This document shows, in pieces, positions 1 to 8,791 of a DNA stretch of 64,000 nucleotides; the stretch's first letter is position 1; every line of letters starts with the position of its first letter. The stretch covers positions 248,001 to 312,000 of the forward strand of contig CAVPHU010000001.1 in the NCBI GenBank assembly GCA_963704815.1, in the 5' to 3' direction. A program made the translations under genes and the position numbers. Under the pieces are notes generated by a model. That model made no database searches and was not told the origin of the DNA. It worked only from the letters and a program-made list of their open reading frames with translations. This DNA is from DATKWD01 sp963704815. Its GTDB lineage: Bacteria > Actinomycetota > Acidimicrobiia > Acidimicrobiales > Salinilacustritrichaceae.

Positions 1-330
1 CGGCAGCGGGTTCACCAGCCCGGAGCTGTGAGACAACAGGTTGCGCACCGTGGCGGCGGAGGCCCGAGAGTCGGGTCGGGTCGCGCTGAATGGCTCGTAG
101 TACTGAGCGATCGGTGCGTCGAGATCCAGCGAACCCTCGTCGGCCAACTGCATTGCGGCGGTGGCGGTCACCAGCTTCGTCATCGAGAACCAGTTGCAGA
201 CCGTGGTCGGCGTCATCTCCTGGCCCGAGGACAGGTCAGCCTTGCCCCAGCCCTCGCTGAGGAGCACCCCGTCGGCATCCACCGCTACGGCCGCCAGTCC
301 AGGAACCTTGCTGAGGACCAGTCCGTCCAT
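1..330 (-). CDS. Beta-lactamase-family serine hydrolase (3' end outside window)
   Basis: This is the N-terminal 110 residues of a class C beta-lactamase/esterase-type serine hydrolase; the rest runs off the left edge. An S-x-x-K nucleophile motif (SMTK) is at residues 49-52, followed by the usual helix with A-Q-L-A-D-E-G-S-L-D-L-D-A-P and then LLSHSSGL near residue 105. The family hydrolyses ester or amide bonds; the true substrate cannot be told. No signal peptide is seen. The ATG is 5 nt after the stop of the upstream epimerase gene, which suggests one transcript. The start was chosen because no other in-frame start lies between the two genes. Confidence 0.8.
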   Translation of the reverse strand, partial: MDGLVLSKVPGLAAVAVDADGVLLSEGWGKADLSSGQEMTPTTVCNWFSMTKLVTATAAMQLADEGSLDLDAPIAQYYEPFSATRPDSRASAATVRNLLSHSSGLVNPLP

Positions 331-335
331 TGGCG

Positions 336-1265
336 TCAGGACGTCGGGTAGGTGGGCACCGTCGCAGCGAGACCGTCCTCGAACGATGTCGCGTCGGCCC
401 AGAACCGTTCGGCGAACTTGGACGAGTCGACGCGGAACGGACGCTCCCACTGATAGAGCATCTCCTTCATCTCGCGCGCGTTGACGTTGAAGAGGCCGGC
501 CGCCGACAGCATCCACTTCGGCATGACCTGGATCTTGAGCTCCTGATTCAGTTCGGCCGCAACGAGCGTCAGGATCTCGTGAAGGGTCCGGTCGGGTGCG
601 TTCGGCACGTTCCAGGCCTGACCGAAGGCATCCTCGGCGTCGGCGACGCTGACCAGCGCCCTGGCGATGTCGGGGACGTAGGTGAACGAGTGCACGAGGT
701 CCGGGTCGCCGAAGACCTGGGCTGACTTGCCCTTCGCCATGCGACCGATCGACGTGTCGCCCAGCGCCGAAGCTGAGACTCCCGGCCCGTAGAAGTCACT
801 CGCTCGGACCGACGCGACCTCGACCCTGCCGGCGTTGTGGGCGTCCTGCCACATTCGGGTGAGCGCGGCGCGCGTTGCCGGCTTCCGTCCGTAGTCGGTC
901 AGCGGCAGGTCCTCGGTCATCGGGACGTCGACCGGGCCGTACATGTAGCAGTTGTCCATGAAGACCAGCCGTGCGCCCGCCGCCCCGGCACCGTCGAGCA
1001 TCCCGGCCATCATCGGCGGCCACTTCTCGGGCCACCCCGAATAGTCCAGACCCACACAGCCGTACACGACCGAAGCTCCCGCGCAGGCACGCTTGGCCGC
1101 GCTCATGTCGGCGACATCGCCCGCCACGACCTCGACCCCGCTCGGGACGGTCGCCTTCCCGCTTCGAGTCACCACTCGAACCGCACGACCGTCGCCGACC
1201 AACCGTTCGGTGAGCGCCCGGCCAACCGGTCCAGCTCCCAAGACGACCGATACGTCCTCACTCAT
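336..1265 (-). CDS. NAD(P)-dependent epimerase/dehydratase (extended SDR)
   Basis: The 309-residue protein begins with a beta strand and the nucleotide-binding G-A-G-P-V-G motif (residues 10-15), as in extended short-chain dehydrogenases that act on sugar nucleotides or steroid-like substrates. The region around residues 104-110 (DNCYMYGP) matches the family's substrate loop. A clear YxxxK catalytic pair is not visible: Tyr125 is followed by G-R-K, so the catalytic arrangement may be atypical. It lies just upstream of the serine hydrolase with a 5-nt gap. It is divergent from the YbaK-like gene, with about 150 bp between the start codons. The substrate is unknown. Confidence 0.75.
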   Translation of the reverse strand: MSEDVSVVLGAGPVGRALTERLVGDGRAVRVVTRSGKATVPSGVEVVAGDVADMSAAKRACAGASVVYGCVGLDYSGWPEKWPPMMAGMLDGAGAAGARLVFMDNCYMYGPVDVPMTEDLPLTDYGRKPATRAALTRMWQDAHNAGRVEVASVRASDFYGPGVSASALGDTSIGRMAKGKSAQVFGDPDLVHSFTYVPDIARALVSVADAEDAFGQAWNVPNAPDRTLHEILTLVAAELNQELKIQVMPKWMLSAAGLFNVNAREMKEMLYQWERPFRVDSSKFAERFWADATSFEDGLAATVPTYPTS

Positions 1266-1415
1266 CTTCGGATCTCCTCACGAGCGATGAAGCCCTGTCG
1301 CACGACCGTGTCGACTGCATCGGCCAGGGCTCCTCTTTGTAGTCGGTTCCGATCGACTTCGTGACTGGCGGTCAAGAGGATCTCGATACTGTGCCCGCCG
1401 GGATAGCTTCCGATC

Positions 1416-1904
1416 GTGGACGATCTGGTGATCACCCAGCTCGAGGACCTGGGGGCGGCGTACGACGTGGTCGCCTGCGACCCCGACCTCGCCGACACTG
1501 CGGCGTTCTGCGAGGCCTACGGGTACGCCCTGGCCGACTCGGCGAATGCCATCGTGGTCGTGGGCAAGCGTGACCCTCCGATCCACGTGATGTGCCTGGT
1601 GCTCGCCGACACCCGACTCGACGTCAACAAGGTGGTTCGGAAGCGGCTTGGTGTGCGCAAGTGCTCGTTCGCCAGTGCCGAACAGACTCTCGAATTGACC
1701 GACATGCAGATCGGCGGCGTCACGCCGTTCGGCACGAGGACCACGCTCCCCCTCTGGATCGACGAGGCCGTGATGGGGCGAGACACGGTGATCATCGGCG
1801 GCGGCAGCCGCGACCGGAAGCTCCTGGTGCCGCCCGCGACGCTGGCAGCCCACCCCCGTGCGGAGGTGATCGCCGGCCTCGCCAACCCAGTCGATCCGGT
1901 CTGA
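1416..1904 (+). CDS. YbaK/EbsC-type aminoacyl-tRNA deacylase
   Basis: The 162-residue protein has the YbaK/ProX fold signature: a central V-N-K-V-V-R-K-R stretch with the conserved lysine and a G-G-V-T-P-F-G loop near residue 105, equivalent to the GGxSPxG motif of the family. Such proteins hydrolyse mischarged tRNAs (for example Cys-tRNAPro) in the cytoplasm and act as free-standing editing factors. The length is normal for the family. The start is GTG. It stands alone and faces the SDR gene at its 3' end across about 110 bp. The specific tRNA edited cannot be inferred. Confidence 0.8.
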   Translation: MDDLVITQLEDLGAAYDVVACDPDLADTAAFCEAYGYALADSANAIVVVGKRDPPIHVMCLVLADTRLDVNKVVRKRLGVRKCSFASAEQTLELTDMQIGGVTPFGTRTTLPLWIDEAVMGRDTVIIGGGSRDRKLLVPPATLAAHPRAEVIAGLANPVDPV

Positions 1905-2013
1905 TGCCGGGAGAGGTCGACTGGGTTGGCGACCAGGACAGCCGAGACCCGGGACCACCACGACGACCGTCACGACCGAGACGCAAGGTTCAGCCCGGTC
2001 GAGTCACGCGTGG

Positions 2014-3006
2014 CTACCCGTTGTGCGCGGTGAGGAACTCGGCAGAGGCGAGCACGGCGTCACGAGACGGGATGTAGGTGAAGTCGAAGTCCTGCTCGGC
2101 CGGAGCGCCGTCGACCTCGCTGTTGCGGCCCAGGTTCTGGGCGGCCTGCTTCAGGATGGGCACGAAGAGCCCCATCGCCCTGACGAGGAAGTCGGGCGCC
2201 GTCCGTGCGGGGATCCTGCGATCCGGATAGGCCTCGGCGAGCGTCGCGGCGATCTCGACCATCTTCAGCGCCCCGGCATTCGCGGCGTAGCGATTGCCGA
2301 TCGATTCGGGGGTGTCGACGGCCGCGACGTGCATGTGGGCCACGTCGCGCACGTCGACGATCGGGAGCCCCATGTCCGGAGCCATCGGGAACTTGCCACT
2401 GAAGATCTGTTCGAGGAGTTCGAGCGACGTCCCGTAGTTGGTGTCCATGGCCGGGCCGAAGACGCCGCCGGGATTGATGGAGGTGAGCTGCATCTCGGGA
2501 TGTTCGGCGACGAAGTCCCACGCGGCCTTCTCGGCGAGCGTCTTGGACGCCTCGTACGGCGTGACGTAGCTCGCGTCGGGATCGGTCCAGTTGTCCGCCG
2601 TCGACGGTTCGGCGGGCGGTTTGGCGCTGTCCTTGTAGATGGCCGCACAGCTCGAGGTGAGGATCACCCGGGTCACACCGGCGGCCTGTGCGGCCCGCAT
2701 CGCCCGCATGGTGCCGTCGACCGCTGGCCGGATGAGCTCGTCCGGGTCCTTCGGCGTGCCGCTCGGGAACGGTGACGCGGTGTGCATGAGCACGTCGACC
2801 CCGTCGAGGGCCTCGGCCCAGCCGTCGTCGGCGGTGAGGTCGAGGGTGACGAACTCGAGGTCCGCGTCTGGGAACAGTGCCTCGACTTCGGCCCGGCGCT
2901 TGTCGGATCGGACGGTGCCGCGCACCTCGTCGCCCTTCTCGAGCAACTCGCGGACGATGTGCTTGGCGATGAACCCGGACGAGCCGGTGACGAGAACCTT
3001 GGTCAT
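2014..3006 (-). CDS. Dihydroflavonol-4-reductase-like extended SDR
   Basis: The 330-residue reductase begins MTKVLVTGSSGFIAKHIV, giving the TGxxGF dinucleotide motif at the N-terminus. The catalytic Y-E-A-S-K is near residue 165 with an upstream S-S-C active-site serine. The family reduces ketones or aldehydes with NADPH; in bacteria the substrates are varied and unknown here. An ATG 45 nt further upstream was rejected because it lies inside the TetR gene and precedes the Rossmann strand. The start overlaps the TetR stop as ATGA, so the two genes are translationally coupled and the reductase is probably under control of that regulator. Confidence 0.85.
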   Translation of the reverse strand: MTKVLVTGSSGFIAKHIVRELLEKGDEVRGTVRSDKRRAEVEALFPDADLEFVTLDLTADDGWAEALDGVDVLMHTASPFPSGTPKDPDELIRPAVDGTMRAMRAAQAAGVTRVILTSSCAAIYKDSAKPPAEPSTADNWTDPDASYVTPYEASKTLAEKAAWDFVAEHPEMQLTSINPGGVFGPAMDTNYGTSLELLEQIFSGKFPMAPDMGLPIVDVRDVAHMHVAAVDTPESIGNRYAANAGALKMVEIAATLAEAYPDRRIPARTAPDFLVRAMGLFVPILKQAAQNLGRNSEVDGAPAEQDFDFTYIPSRDAVLASAEFLTAHNG

Positions 3007-3566
3007 GAGTGAACTCCGATGCTGATGGTGGTCTTGGTGATGCCGTTCCACATCACGTCGAATGCGAGGTCGAGCTCAGGCCCAGTGAGGCCGGTCTCGA
3101 CGGCCAGCTCGAGCTGTGACTGGATGAGTGCGCCCAGGTAGTCGACCGGCAGATCGGCGAGTTCGCCGGACTGATGCAGGCGACCGAGCACGGCCATCCC
3201 GCCGGCCAGCAGTTGCTGCGCTTCGAGCGCCGCAGCCTCGCTGACGAGCCCGGCTTCGTGCAGCAACCGACTGACCTGCCGTTGCTCGGGGTGGGCCGAC
3301 GACCAGGCGATCCAGCGATCCCAGACCAGCCGGGCCTGGTCACGCAGCGGCAGCCCGGCGTCGATGTCGCCGAGTGCGTCGCTGAACTCGCCCTTCAGGC
3401 GGAGATACAACGCATCGAGCAGGTCCTGCTTCGTCGGGAAGTAGTTGAACAACGTCCCGTTCGACACGCCGGCCGCCTTGGCCAACCGGCTCGTCGACAC
3501 GCCGACACCTTCGGCAGCGAAGAGCCCGACGGCCGTGTCGAGAATGGCGTCGGGCTTGTGCTTCAC
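3003..3566 (-). CDS. TetR-family transcriptional regulator
   Basis: The protein has 187 residues. Residues 1-50 form the TetR DNA-binding domain, with the helix-turn-helix S-R-L-A-K-A-A-G-V-S-N-G-T-L-F-N-Y-F followed by P-T-K-Q-D-L. The remaining helical part is the ligand-binding and dimerisation domain, which is not conserved enough to predict a ligand. It is the first gene of a two-gene operon with the SDR reductase (4-nt overlap). A 12-bp inverted repeat 24 nt upstream of its start is a likely autoregulatory operator, the usual arrangement for such pairs. Confidence 0.9.
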   Translation of the reverse strand: MKHKPDAILDTAVGLFAAEGVGVSTSRLAKAAGVSNGTLFNYFPTKQDLLDALYLRLKGEFSDALGDIDAGLPLRDQARLVWDRWIAWSSAHPEQRQVSRLLHEAGLVSEAAALEAQQLLAGGMAVLGRLHQSGELADLPVDYLGALIQSQLELAVETGLTGPELDLAFDVMWNGITKTTISIGVHS

Positions 3567-3590
3567 CCCGGCGAAGCTACCCCCGCAGTG

Positions 3591-3602
3591 GACTGACCAG
3601 TC
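3591..3602. promoter_or_regulatory. Inverted repeat GACTG-AC-CAGTC, probable TetR operator
   Basis: The sequence GACTGACCAGTC has perfect 5-bp arms around a 2-bp centre and lies 24 bp before the TetR start codon. Short palindromes of this spacing in front of a TetR gene are usually its own operator. Binding is inferred, not shown. Confidence 0.55.
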
Positions 3603-3758
3603 ACTCTACTTCAGTGATGTCGGTCACAGAGAGAACGCGCAGACCGTGCCGGCGCGTTGGACGGCACCGTCTTCGTCCTCGGCAGCACCTCCCTTTGCCA
3701 AACGTTTGCCATCGCGCATTCAAGCCGCCGGACCCGCCGGTCGATGCCACTTGTTGAC

Positions 3759-4463
3759 ATGCGTGGATTCCCGGCCAGTCGTCGATCGGTGCAGACCGCT
3801 GTGCTCGTCGCCGTGGCGCTGGGCGCCGCGGTGTGGATCGACCTGTCGGTGCTCGGCTCAGGAAGACCGGGTGACTCGGAGATGCCTTCGGCGATGCCGG
3901 AAGAGGTCATCGTCGACGTGACGGTTCCCGGCTCACCCGTCCAGGGCACGGTGCCACCGGAAGCGGGACCAGCCCGAGCGGCCACCGAGCTGGCAGGCGC
4001 GCCGACGGACGCTGCTCCGGCGCAAGCGGCACCTCCCGCAGGGCCTTCCGCCGCGCCGGGCCAGCCAGTGCCCGCCGCGCCGCAGGTCAGACCGACTCCA
4101 ACCCCCGCGCCGAGCCCATCGGCTGCCCCCCGACCGTCGGCCCCGACAGCTCCGACCCCGCCAGCGCAGACGCCGACGACCACCCGTCCACCGCAGACCA
4201 CGACGTCGACGACCCAGGCGCCACCGACCGCGACGTACCAGACGGCCACCTACGCCGGAGTCGGTGATGTCGTCGTCGCCGACACCAACGGCCGGCTCGA
4301 GTTCTGGTCGTGCTCTGCGGCACCGGGCTGGGGCTATCGGGTCGAGAAGAACGGGCCGACCACCGTCGAGGTGAAGTTCCGCCGCACGAACGGTGAAGGC
4401 GAAGCCAAGATCGAGATCCGCCGCCGGTCGGACGGAAGCCTCTCGATCAAGCGGGAGGACTGA
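3759..4463 (+). CDS. Proline-rich single-helix anchored protein, unknown function
   Basis: The 234-residue protein has one N-terminal hydrophobic segment (about residues 10-27, S-V-Q-T-A-V-L-V-A-V-A-L-G-A-A-V-W-I) and then a long Pro/Ala/Thr-rich linker to about residue 165. It ends in a compact beta-rich domain of about 65 residues with G-W-G-Y-R-V and V-E-V-K-F-R-R motifs. It is probably membrane-anchored with its C-terminal domain outside. I do not recognise the family. It is the first of four overlapping genes (its TGA shares a base with the next ATG) leading to ApbE and a haem membrane protein. The ATG at 3759 was preferred because it precedes the hydrophobic segment directly. No FMN-binding domain is seen. 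Confidence 0.65.
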   Translation: MRGFPASRRSVQTAVLVAVALGAAVWIDLSVLGSGRPGDSEMPSAMPEEVIVDVTVPGSPVQGTVPPEAGPARAATELAGAPTDAAPAQAAPPAGPSAAPGQPVPAAPQVRPTPTPAPSPSAAPRPSAPTAPTPPAQTPTTTRPPQTTTSTTQAPPTATYQTATYAGVGDVVVADTNGRLEFWSCSAAPGWGYRVEKNGPTTVEVKFRRTNGEGEAKIEIRRRSDGSLSIKRED

Positions 4464-5197
4464 TGGGCCAGACACCAGCCCCACGCCCGACCCGTGAAGA
4501 GCGCATGGCCAAGCTGGCTGCCGCACGCGCTGCCGCAACCGCACGCGCTGCCGCAACCGCACGCGCGGACGAGAGCATCGAGGTCGATGCCGAGCAGCAC
4601 GGGACGGCCGACGCGACACCGGTGCCGACGCCGTTGGCTCGGGTCAAGCGTCCCCGGGCGGCCTCGGGCGCCCGGGTCGTGGTCGGCGTGGCCAGCGTCG
4701 CGGGGTTCACCCTCATGACCCAGGCGATGGGGCCGCTGGTCGCTCCGGCCGCCAACGAGCCGACGACCCCACAGCCGGCAGCCGATCCAACCACCCAACC
4801 GAGTGTTGTCGTTCGACTCGTCGATGAGAACGGGAACCCGATCGCAACCGACGAGGCTGACACTGCCGGCACGGCCGAGACCGTCGACCCTGCCACCGAA
4901 CCCGTCACGTCGACCCCACCGCCTGACGAGGCCGACGCGACCGATGAGCGGCCAGCGAAAGCGCCGGGCGCGGCGGCGACCCCCACTGGCCCGATGCCGG
5001 GACCGGCTGCCACCAGTGCGCCCGCTCCTGCCGTCACACCGGCGCCCGCAACGGCACCGACGCCCGCCCCTGCTCCAGCACCCGCTGCTCCGGCTCCCAC
5101 CGCCCCGGCTCCAACGGCGCCACCCGTGACCGCCGCGCCCGCACCACCACCACCAACCACGGCTCCACCACCACCTCGGAGTTCAGCCAGTGGCTGA
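4463..5197 (+). CDS. Ala/Pro-rich single-helix protein, unknown function
   Basis: The protein has 244 residues. It has a basic Ala/Arg-rich N-terminal part with a short internal repeat (T-A-R-A-A-A-T-A-R-A around residues 25-35), one hydrophobic segment at about 72-90, and a small region with V-V-V-R-L-V-D-E-N-G-N-P near residue 113. The last 90 residues are almost purely Ala/Pro/Thr. The layout suggests a cytoplasmic head, one helix and an extended extracytoplasmic arm. Codon use follows the neighbours, and start and stop overlap both adjacent genes (1 nt and 8 nt), which argues that it is a real gene despite low complexity. Its function is unknown; it may be a scaffold for the ApbE/haem partner proteins. 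Confidence 0.6.
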   Translation: MGQTPAPRPTREERMAKLAAARAAATARAAATARADESIEVDAEQHGTADATPVPTPLARVKRPRAASGARVVVGVASVAGFTLMTQAMGPLVAPAANEPTTPQPAADPTTQPSVVVRLVDENGNPIATDEADTAGTAETVDPATEPVTSTPPPDEADATDERPAKAPGAAATPTGPMPGPAATSAPAPAVTPAPATAPTPAPAPAPAAPAPTAPAPTAPPVTAAPAPPPPTTAPPPPRSSASG

Positions 5198-6113
5198 GGA
5201 CACGCTCACCCGGACCGAGCCCTGGTCGGTTCGCGAGTTCCGGGCCATGGGGAGTCGGTGTCGCATCGTCGCGCCGACGCCCGAGCTCTCCACCCTCGGA
5301 GCAGCGATCGTCGAGCGTCTCGAGTCGTCGTGGACCCGCTTTCGACCGGACAGTGAGCTGAGCGGAGTCAACGCCCACCCGGGCCACCTGTGCCTCGTCT
5401 CCGACGACCTCCACGCCGTCTTGAAGGTCGCCGAGCGTGCCCACCGGACGAGCGCGGGGAGATTCGACGTCCGCTGCCTCGAGGCGCTCGAACGCGCCGG
5501 CTACCGGACGTCCTGGTCTGATGCCGGCGCCCCATGGGTCGAAGAGCCGACGTCGAGCCACCTCGACCTCCTGACGGCAGACGGCCAGTTCGTTCTGTTC
5601 GACGACCCGCCCGCGGTGCTCGTCCCGACTGAGCATCGCCTCGACCTCGGAGGCATCGGCAAGGGCTTCGCCGCCGACCTCGTGGCCGACGAGTTGCTCG
5701 CGGCCGGTGCCGAACGTGTGCAGGTCGAACTGGGCGGGGACATCCGAGTCGCCGGGCCGTCGTGGACTGGCCCGAACTGGACCGTCGAAGTCGAAGATCC
5801 CCGTGACCCGGATCGTGTGGCCTGCGAGGTCGATCTCGACGACGGGGCCGTGGCAACGAGCAGCGTCCTGCGTCGCCGCTGGCAGGCGGTCGGAGCCGAC
5901 TCACACCACCTGATCGATGTTGGCACGATGCGGCCCGCACAGACGGACCTGGTGGCCGTGACGGTCGCCGCCGACCGCGCCTGGCGGGCCGAGGTGGCGG
6001 CGAAGTGTGCCCTCATCGCTGGGCGATGCGATGCGGCCGACGTCCTCGCATCGTTCGGCGTGCGCGGCCTGCTGTTCGGCACCGACGGAGCGATCGAGGA
6101 GGTCGAGACATGA
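5190..6113 (+). CDS. apbE: ApbE-family FAD:protein FMN transferase
   Basis: The 307-residue protein has the ApbE motifs in order: M-G-S-R-C near residue 20, R-F-R-P-D-S-E-L-S near 50, D-L-G-G-I-G-K-G-F-A-A-D near 150, V-E-L-G-G-D-I-R-V near 180, and a C-terminal H-H-L-I-D-V-G-T block. The family transfers FMN from FAD onto a Thr/Ser of a target protein, using Mg2+. No signal peptide or lipobox is present, so unlike many ApbE proteins it may act in the cytoplasm or on targets before export. The usual L-I-D-P-x-T-G-x-P is altered here. It overlaps the gene before by 8 nt and the haem protein after by 4 nt. No obvious FMN-acceptor domain is encoded in the operon. Confidence 0.85.
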   Translation: MAEDTLTRTEPWSVREFRAMGSRCRIVAPTPELSTLGAAIVERLESSWTRFRPDSELSGVNAHPGHLCLVSDDLHAVLKVAERAHRTSAGRFDVRCLEALERAGYRTSWSDAGAPWVEEPTSSHLDLLTADGQFVLFDDPPAVLVPTEHRLDLGGIGKGFAADLVADELLAAGAERVQVELGGDIRVAGPSWTGPNWTVEVEDPRDPDRVACEVDLDDGAVATSSVLRRRWQAVGADSHHLIDVGTMRPAQTDLVAVTVAADRAWRAEVAAKCALIAGRCDAADVLASFGVRGLLFGTDGAIEEVET

Positions 6114-6718
6114 ACCCCGAGGTCTGGTGGTACGTCTCACGTTCATCGGGGATCCTCGCCTGGATCCTGCTGTCGTTCTCGGTCTGCTGGGGGCTGTTCA
6201 TCTCGACCAAGGCGGTCGCCAAGGCCAGCACGCCGGCGTGGATCCTCGACCTCCACCGTTTCCTCGGAGGTGTGGCCGTCCTGGTGACCGGGATCCACCT
6301 CGCCGGGCTCGTGGCCGACAGCTACGTCGAGTTCGGGTGGGTCGAGATCCTCGTCCCGTTCGGATCGGACTGGAGGCCCGGAGCGGTCGCTTCGGGTGTC
6401 GTCGCCTTCTACCTGCTCCTCGCCGTCGAGGTCAGCTCGCTCGCCATGAAGCGGCTCCCCAAACGGCTCTGGCGTGCGGTCCACCGTTCGAGTCTGGTGC
6501 TGTGGCTGCTGGCAACGGTGCACATGCTCCAGGCCGGGACCGACGCGACGAACCCTTACCTCCGGGTCGGCGTCGTCGCGGCGACGAACATCATCGCGTT
6601 CCTCACCGTCGTCCTCGTCCTGGCGAACCACCGCAAGGCGGCGGCCCGGGCCAGGACTCCACCGACGGCACCGGTCAGTTCGTCGGAGCCGGAGAAGGAA
6701 CTCGTCACCAGCGGCTGA
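6110..6718 (+). CDS. Ferric-reductase-like transmembrane haem protein
   Basis: The 202-residue integral membrane protein has about five or six helices. Four histidines fall in two pairs typical of the ferric reductase/cytochrome b superfamily: His49 with His63, and His125 with His138, spaced 13-14 residues within two helices. These would hold haem groups across the membrane. No cytoplasmic FAD/NAD domain is attached, so electrons must come from a partner, and the upstream ApbE points to a flavinylated one. It ends the four-gene operon, starting by ATGA overlap with apbE. The role in extracytoplasmic electron transfer is inferred. Confidence 0.75.
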   Translation: MNPEVWWYVSRSSGILAWILLSFSVCWGLFISTKAVAKASTPAWILDLHRFLGGVAVLVTGIHLAGLVADSYVEFGWVEILVPFGSDWRPGAVASGVVAFYLLLAVEVSSLAMKRLPKRLWRAVHRSSLVLWLLATVHMLQAGTDATNPYLRVGVVAATNIIAFLTVVLVLANHRKAAARARTPPTAPVSSSEPEKELVTSG

Positions 6719-6778
6719 CCGAGAGGTCGAGGCGGCATCGCGGGGAGCCGCACCACCTGGCCCTGGCCGCGCAGCTCC

Positions 6779-8038
6779 CTAGCGAGGCACGTCCTTCCAC
6801 GGAATGCCCTTGTCGACGCGGGGCTCGCCGGGAAGGCCGAGGACCCGTTCGCCGATGATGTTGCGCTGGACCTCGTCCGACCCGCCGGCGATGCGGTAGC
6901 CGGGTGCGCCGAGGACGTGTTCGCCCCACTCGTGGGTACCCCACTCCCCCGTGTCGGCCGTCAGCTTCGCCGCGAGGACCTGCGACACGACCTGTGACAT
7001 CTTGGACATGCCCTCGGTCCACATGAGCTTGCCGAGTGAACCCTCCGGTCCCGGAGTTCCGCCCCGAGCGAGGTCGGCGGCCCGGCGGTTCAGGAACGCC
7101 TCGCACTGGGTGTGGATGTAGACCGCGGTCAGTTCCTGTCGGACCAGCGGGTCGTCGGACGCGCCCATGGCGCGTGCGGTCGCCAGCAGTTGCGACCACG
7201 TGCCGCCCGGGTGGGCATGGCCGCCACCGGTCGAATCGCTGTGGTCACGCTCGAACCCGAGGGTGGTGAGCGCTACCTTCCAACCCTCGCCCTCGTCGCC
7301 CAGACGCATCGAGTCGGGGATCCGGCAGTCGTTGAAGAACACCTCGTTGAACGACGTGCCCCCGCTCATCTGCTTGATCTGGCGGATCTCGACGCCATCG
7401 GCATCCATCGGCACGAGGAAGGCCGTCATGCCCTCGTGCTTGGGCGCGTCGACGTCGGAGCGGGCGATGAGCTCGCCCCACTCGCAGAACTGTGCGCCCG
7501 AGCTCCAGACCTTCTGCCCGTTCACCACCCATTCCTCGCCGTCTCGAACCGCCTTGCAGCCCAGTGCCGCGAGGTCCGAACCGGCGCCGGGTTCGGAGAA
7601 CAGCTGGCAGCACAGCACCTCGGCCGCCAGGAATGCCGCGACGAACTGCTCCTTCTGCTCGTCGGTGCCGAACAGCTCGACGGTGGGTGCGATGAGATCG
7701 GTCGTCACGCTGAACGACTCGTGGTTCGTCGGGACCCGGTAGCCCCGTTCGAGCCGGCCAAAGGCCCGGGCGTGCTCCTTCGAGAGGCCCAGCCCGCCGT
7801 ACTCGGGGGAGCCGGTGATGGCGTGATAGCCCCGGGTGGCCTTGAGCTGACGCCACCGCTTGGCGTCCTCGAGCAGGTCACGTTCCTCCTCGAAGCCGAG
7901 CGCATGGAAGACGGCCACGCTGAACTCGCCGCTCCCCCACTCCGACGGCGACTGGCTGTCTGCGGCTGGCAGCGGGTCGCCGTGTTCAGCGAGCCAGGTG
8001 GCGGCTTCGTCGGCGAACTCGTCGACGGAAACGGCCAC
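6779..8038 (-). CDS. Acyl-CoA dehydrogenase
   Basis: The protein has about 419 residues, the usual length for the family. It shows the P-E-Y-G-G-L-G-L motif near the N-terminus, the FAD/substrate stretch L-F-S-E-P-G-A-G-S-D-L-A-A-L, V-N-G-Q-K-V-W-S-S-G-A, and the C-terminal G-G-S-D-E-V-Q-R-N-I-I-G-E-R-V-L-G-L-P helix. It oxidises an acyl-CoA at the alpha-beta bond with FAD; the chain type is unknown. The start is taken at GTG 8038, just before V-S-V-D-E-F, because sequence upstream is uncharacteristic and runs toward the divergent TetR gene about 100 bp away, its likely regulator. Confidence 0.9.
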   Translation of the reverse strand: MAVSVDEFADEAATWLAEHGDPLPAADSQSPSEWGSGEFSVAVFHALGFEEERDLLEDAKRWRQLKATRGYHAITGSPEYGGLGLSKEHARAFGRLERGYRVPTNHESFSVTTDLIAPTVELFGTDEQKEQFVAAFLAAEVLCCQLFSEPGAGSDLAALGCKAVRDGEEWVVNGQKVWSSGAQFCEWGELIARSDVDAPKHEGMTAFLVPMDADGVEIRQIKQMSGGTSFNEVFFNDCRIPDSMRLGDEGEGWKVALTTLGFERDHSDSTGGGHAHPGGTWSQLLATARAMGASDDPLVRQELTAVYIHTQCEAFLNRRAADLARGGTPGPEGSLGKLMWTEGMSKMSQVVSQVLAAKLTADTGEWGTHEWGEHVLGAPGYRIAGGSDEVQRNIIGERVLGLPGEPRVDKGIPWKDVPR

Positions 8039-8136
8039 GGCGCCAACGTAACTGGCCGGTCGACATGGCGCGAAGCACGCGGGGCGTGCATACGCCGGAA
8101 CCGATCTCCGCCAGCTCGTCGGCCTACCATCGGCCC

Positions 8137-8760
8137 GTGGCTTCCAAGACGGCACGACTCGGGCGCCCACCCGCCTCCAGTTCGGCCGAGACCCGTGGCC
8201 GCATCATCGACATCGCCCGTCGTTGCTTCGCCGAACAGGGCTATGAAGCCACCACCAACCGGACGGTGGCCGACGAGGCCGGCATCACCACCGGGGCGCT
8301 CTACCACTACTTCGACTCGAAGCTCGACATCTACACCGCCGTGCTCGACGAGGTGCAGGAGCGGGTCTACCGCCTCTTCACCGCGGCCGAGCGCAGCGCG
8401 GACACCTTCATCGACAAGCTCGAAGCGGTCTACGAGGCTGCACACGAACTCAACAAGGCCGATACATCGCTCGCCCAGTTCCTGGGAGCGGCCCGCATCG
8501 ACCGACGCCGGATTCCCGAGCTGACCGAAGCGCTCGGCGGCGGCGACACCAGGCGGGAGGAGTTCTTCGAGGCCATCGTCGATCACGGGATCGGGACCGG
8601 CGAACTACAGCCCGGCGACCGGGCCGCAGTGACCAGCCTCATCAGCGCCTTCACCATCGGTCTCACCGACGGCCTGTCGAGCGACCACCGAGAACACCGC
8701 CAAGCCCTGGACGGGCTCATGCTGATGCTTCGTGGCTATGTGGCGCACCCGCCGAGCTGA
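8137..8760 (+). CDS. TetR-family transcriptional regulator
   Basis: The 207-residue regulator has a basic N-terminal tail (K-T-A-R-L-G-R-P-P) followed by a TetR helix-turn-helix ending I-T-T-G-A-L-Y-H-Y-F-D-S-K-L-D-I-Y. The C-terminal helical domain resembles regulators of acyl-CoA metabolism only in a general way. It is transcribed away from the acyl-CoA dehydrogenase, and about 100 bp of shared promoter region suggests it controls that gene and itself. The start is GTG; an upstream start would add an untypical leader. Confidence 0.9.
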   Translation: MASKTARLGRPPASSSAETRGRIIDIARRCFAEQGYEATTNRTVADEAGITTGALYHYFDSKLDIYTAVLDEVQERVYRLFTAAERSADTFIDKLEAVYEAAHELNKADTSLAQFLGAARIDRRRIPELTEALGGGDTRREEFFEAIVDHGIGTGELQPGDRAAVTSLISAFTIGLTDGLSSDHREHRQALDGLMLMLRGYVAHPPS

Positions 8761-8791
8761 CCGGGGTTCAGCGAACTCGGTGTCGTCCGAG

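Noticed and set aside
4200..4463. FMN-binding domain in the first proline-rich protein
   Set aside because: No S/T-G-A-T-type flavin attachment motif is visible; the domain is beta-rich but unlike FMN_bind.
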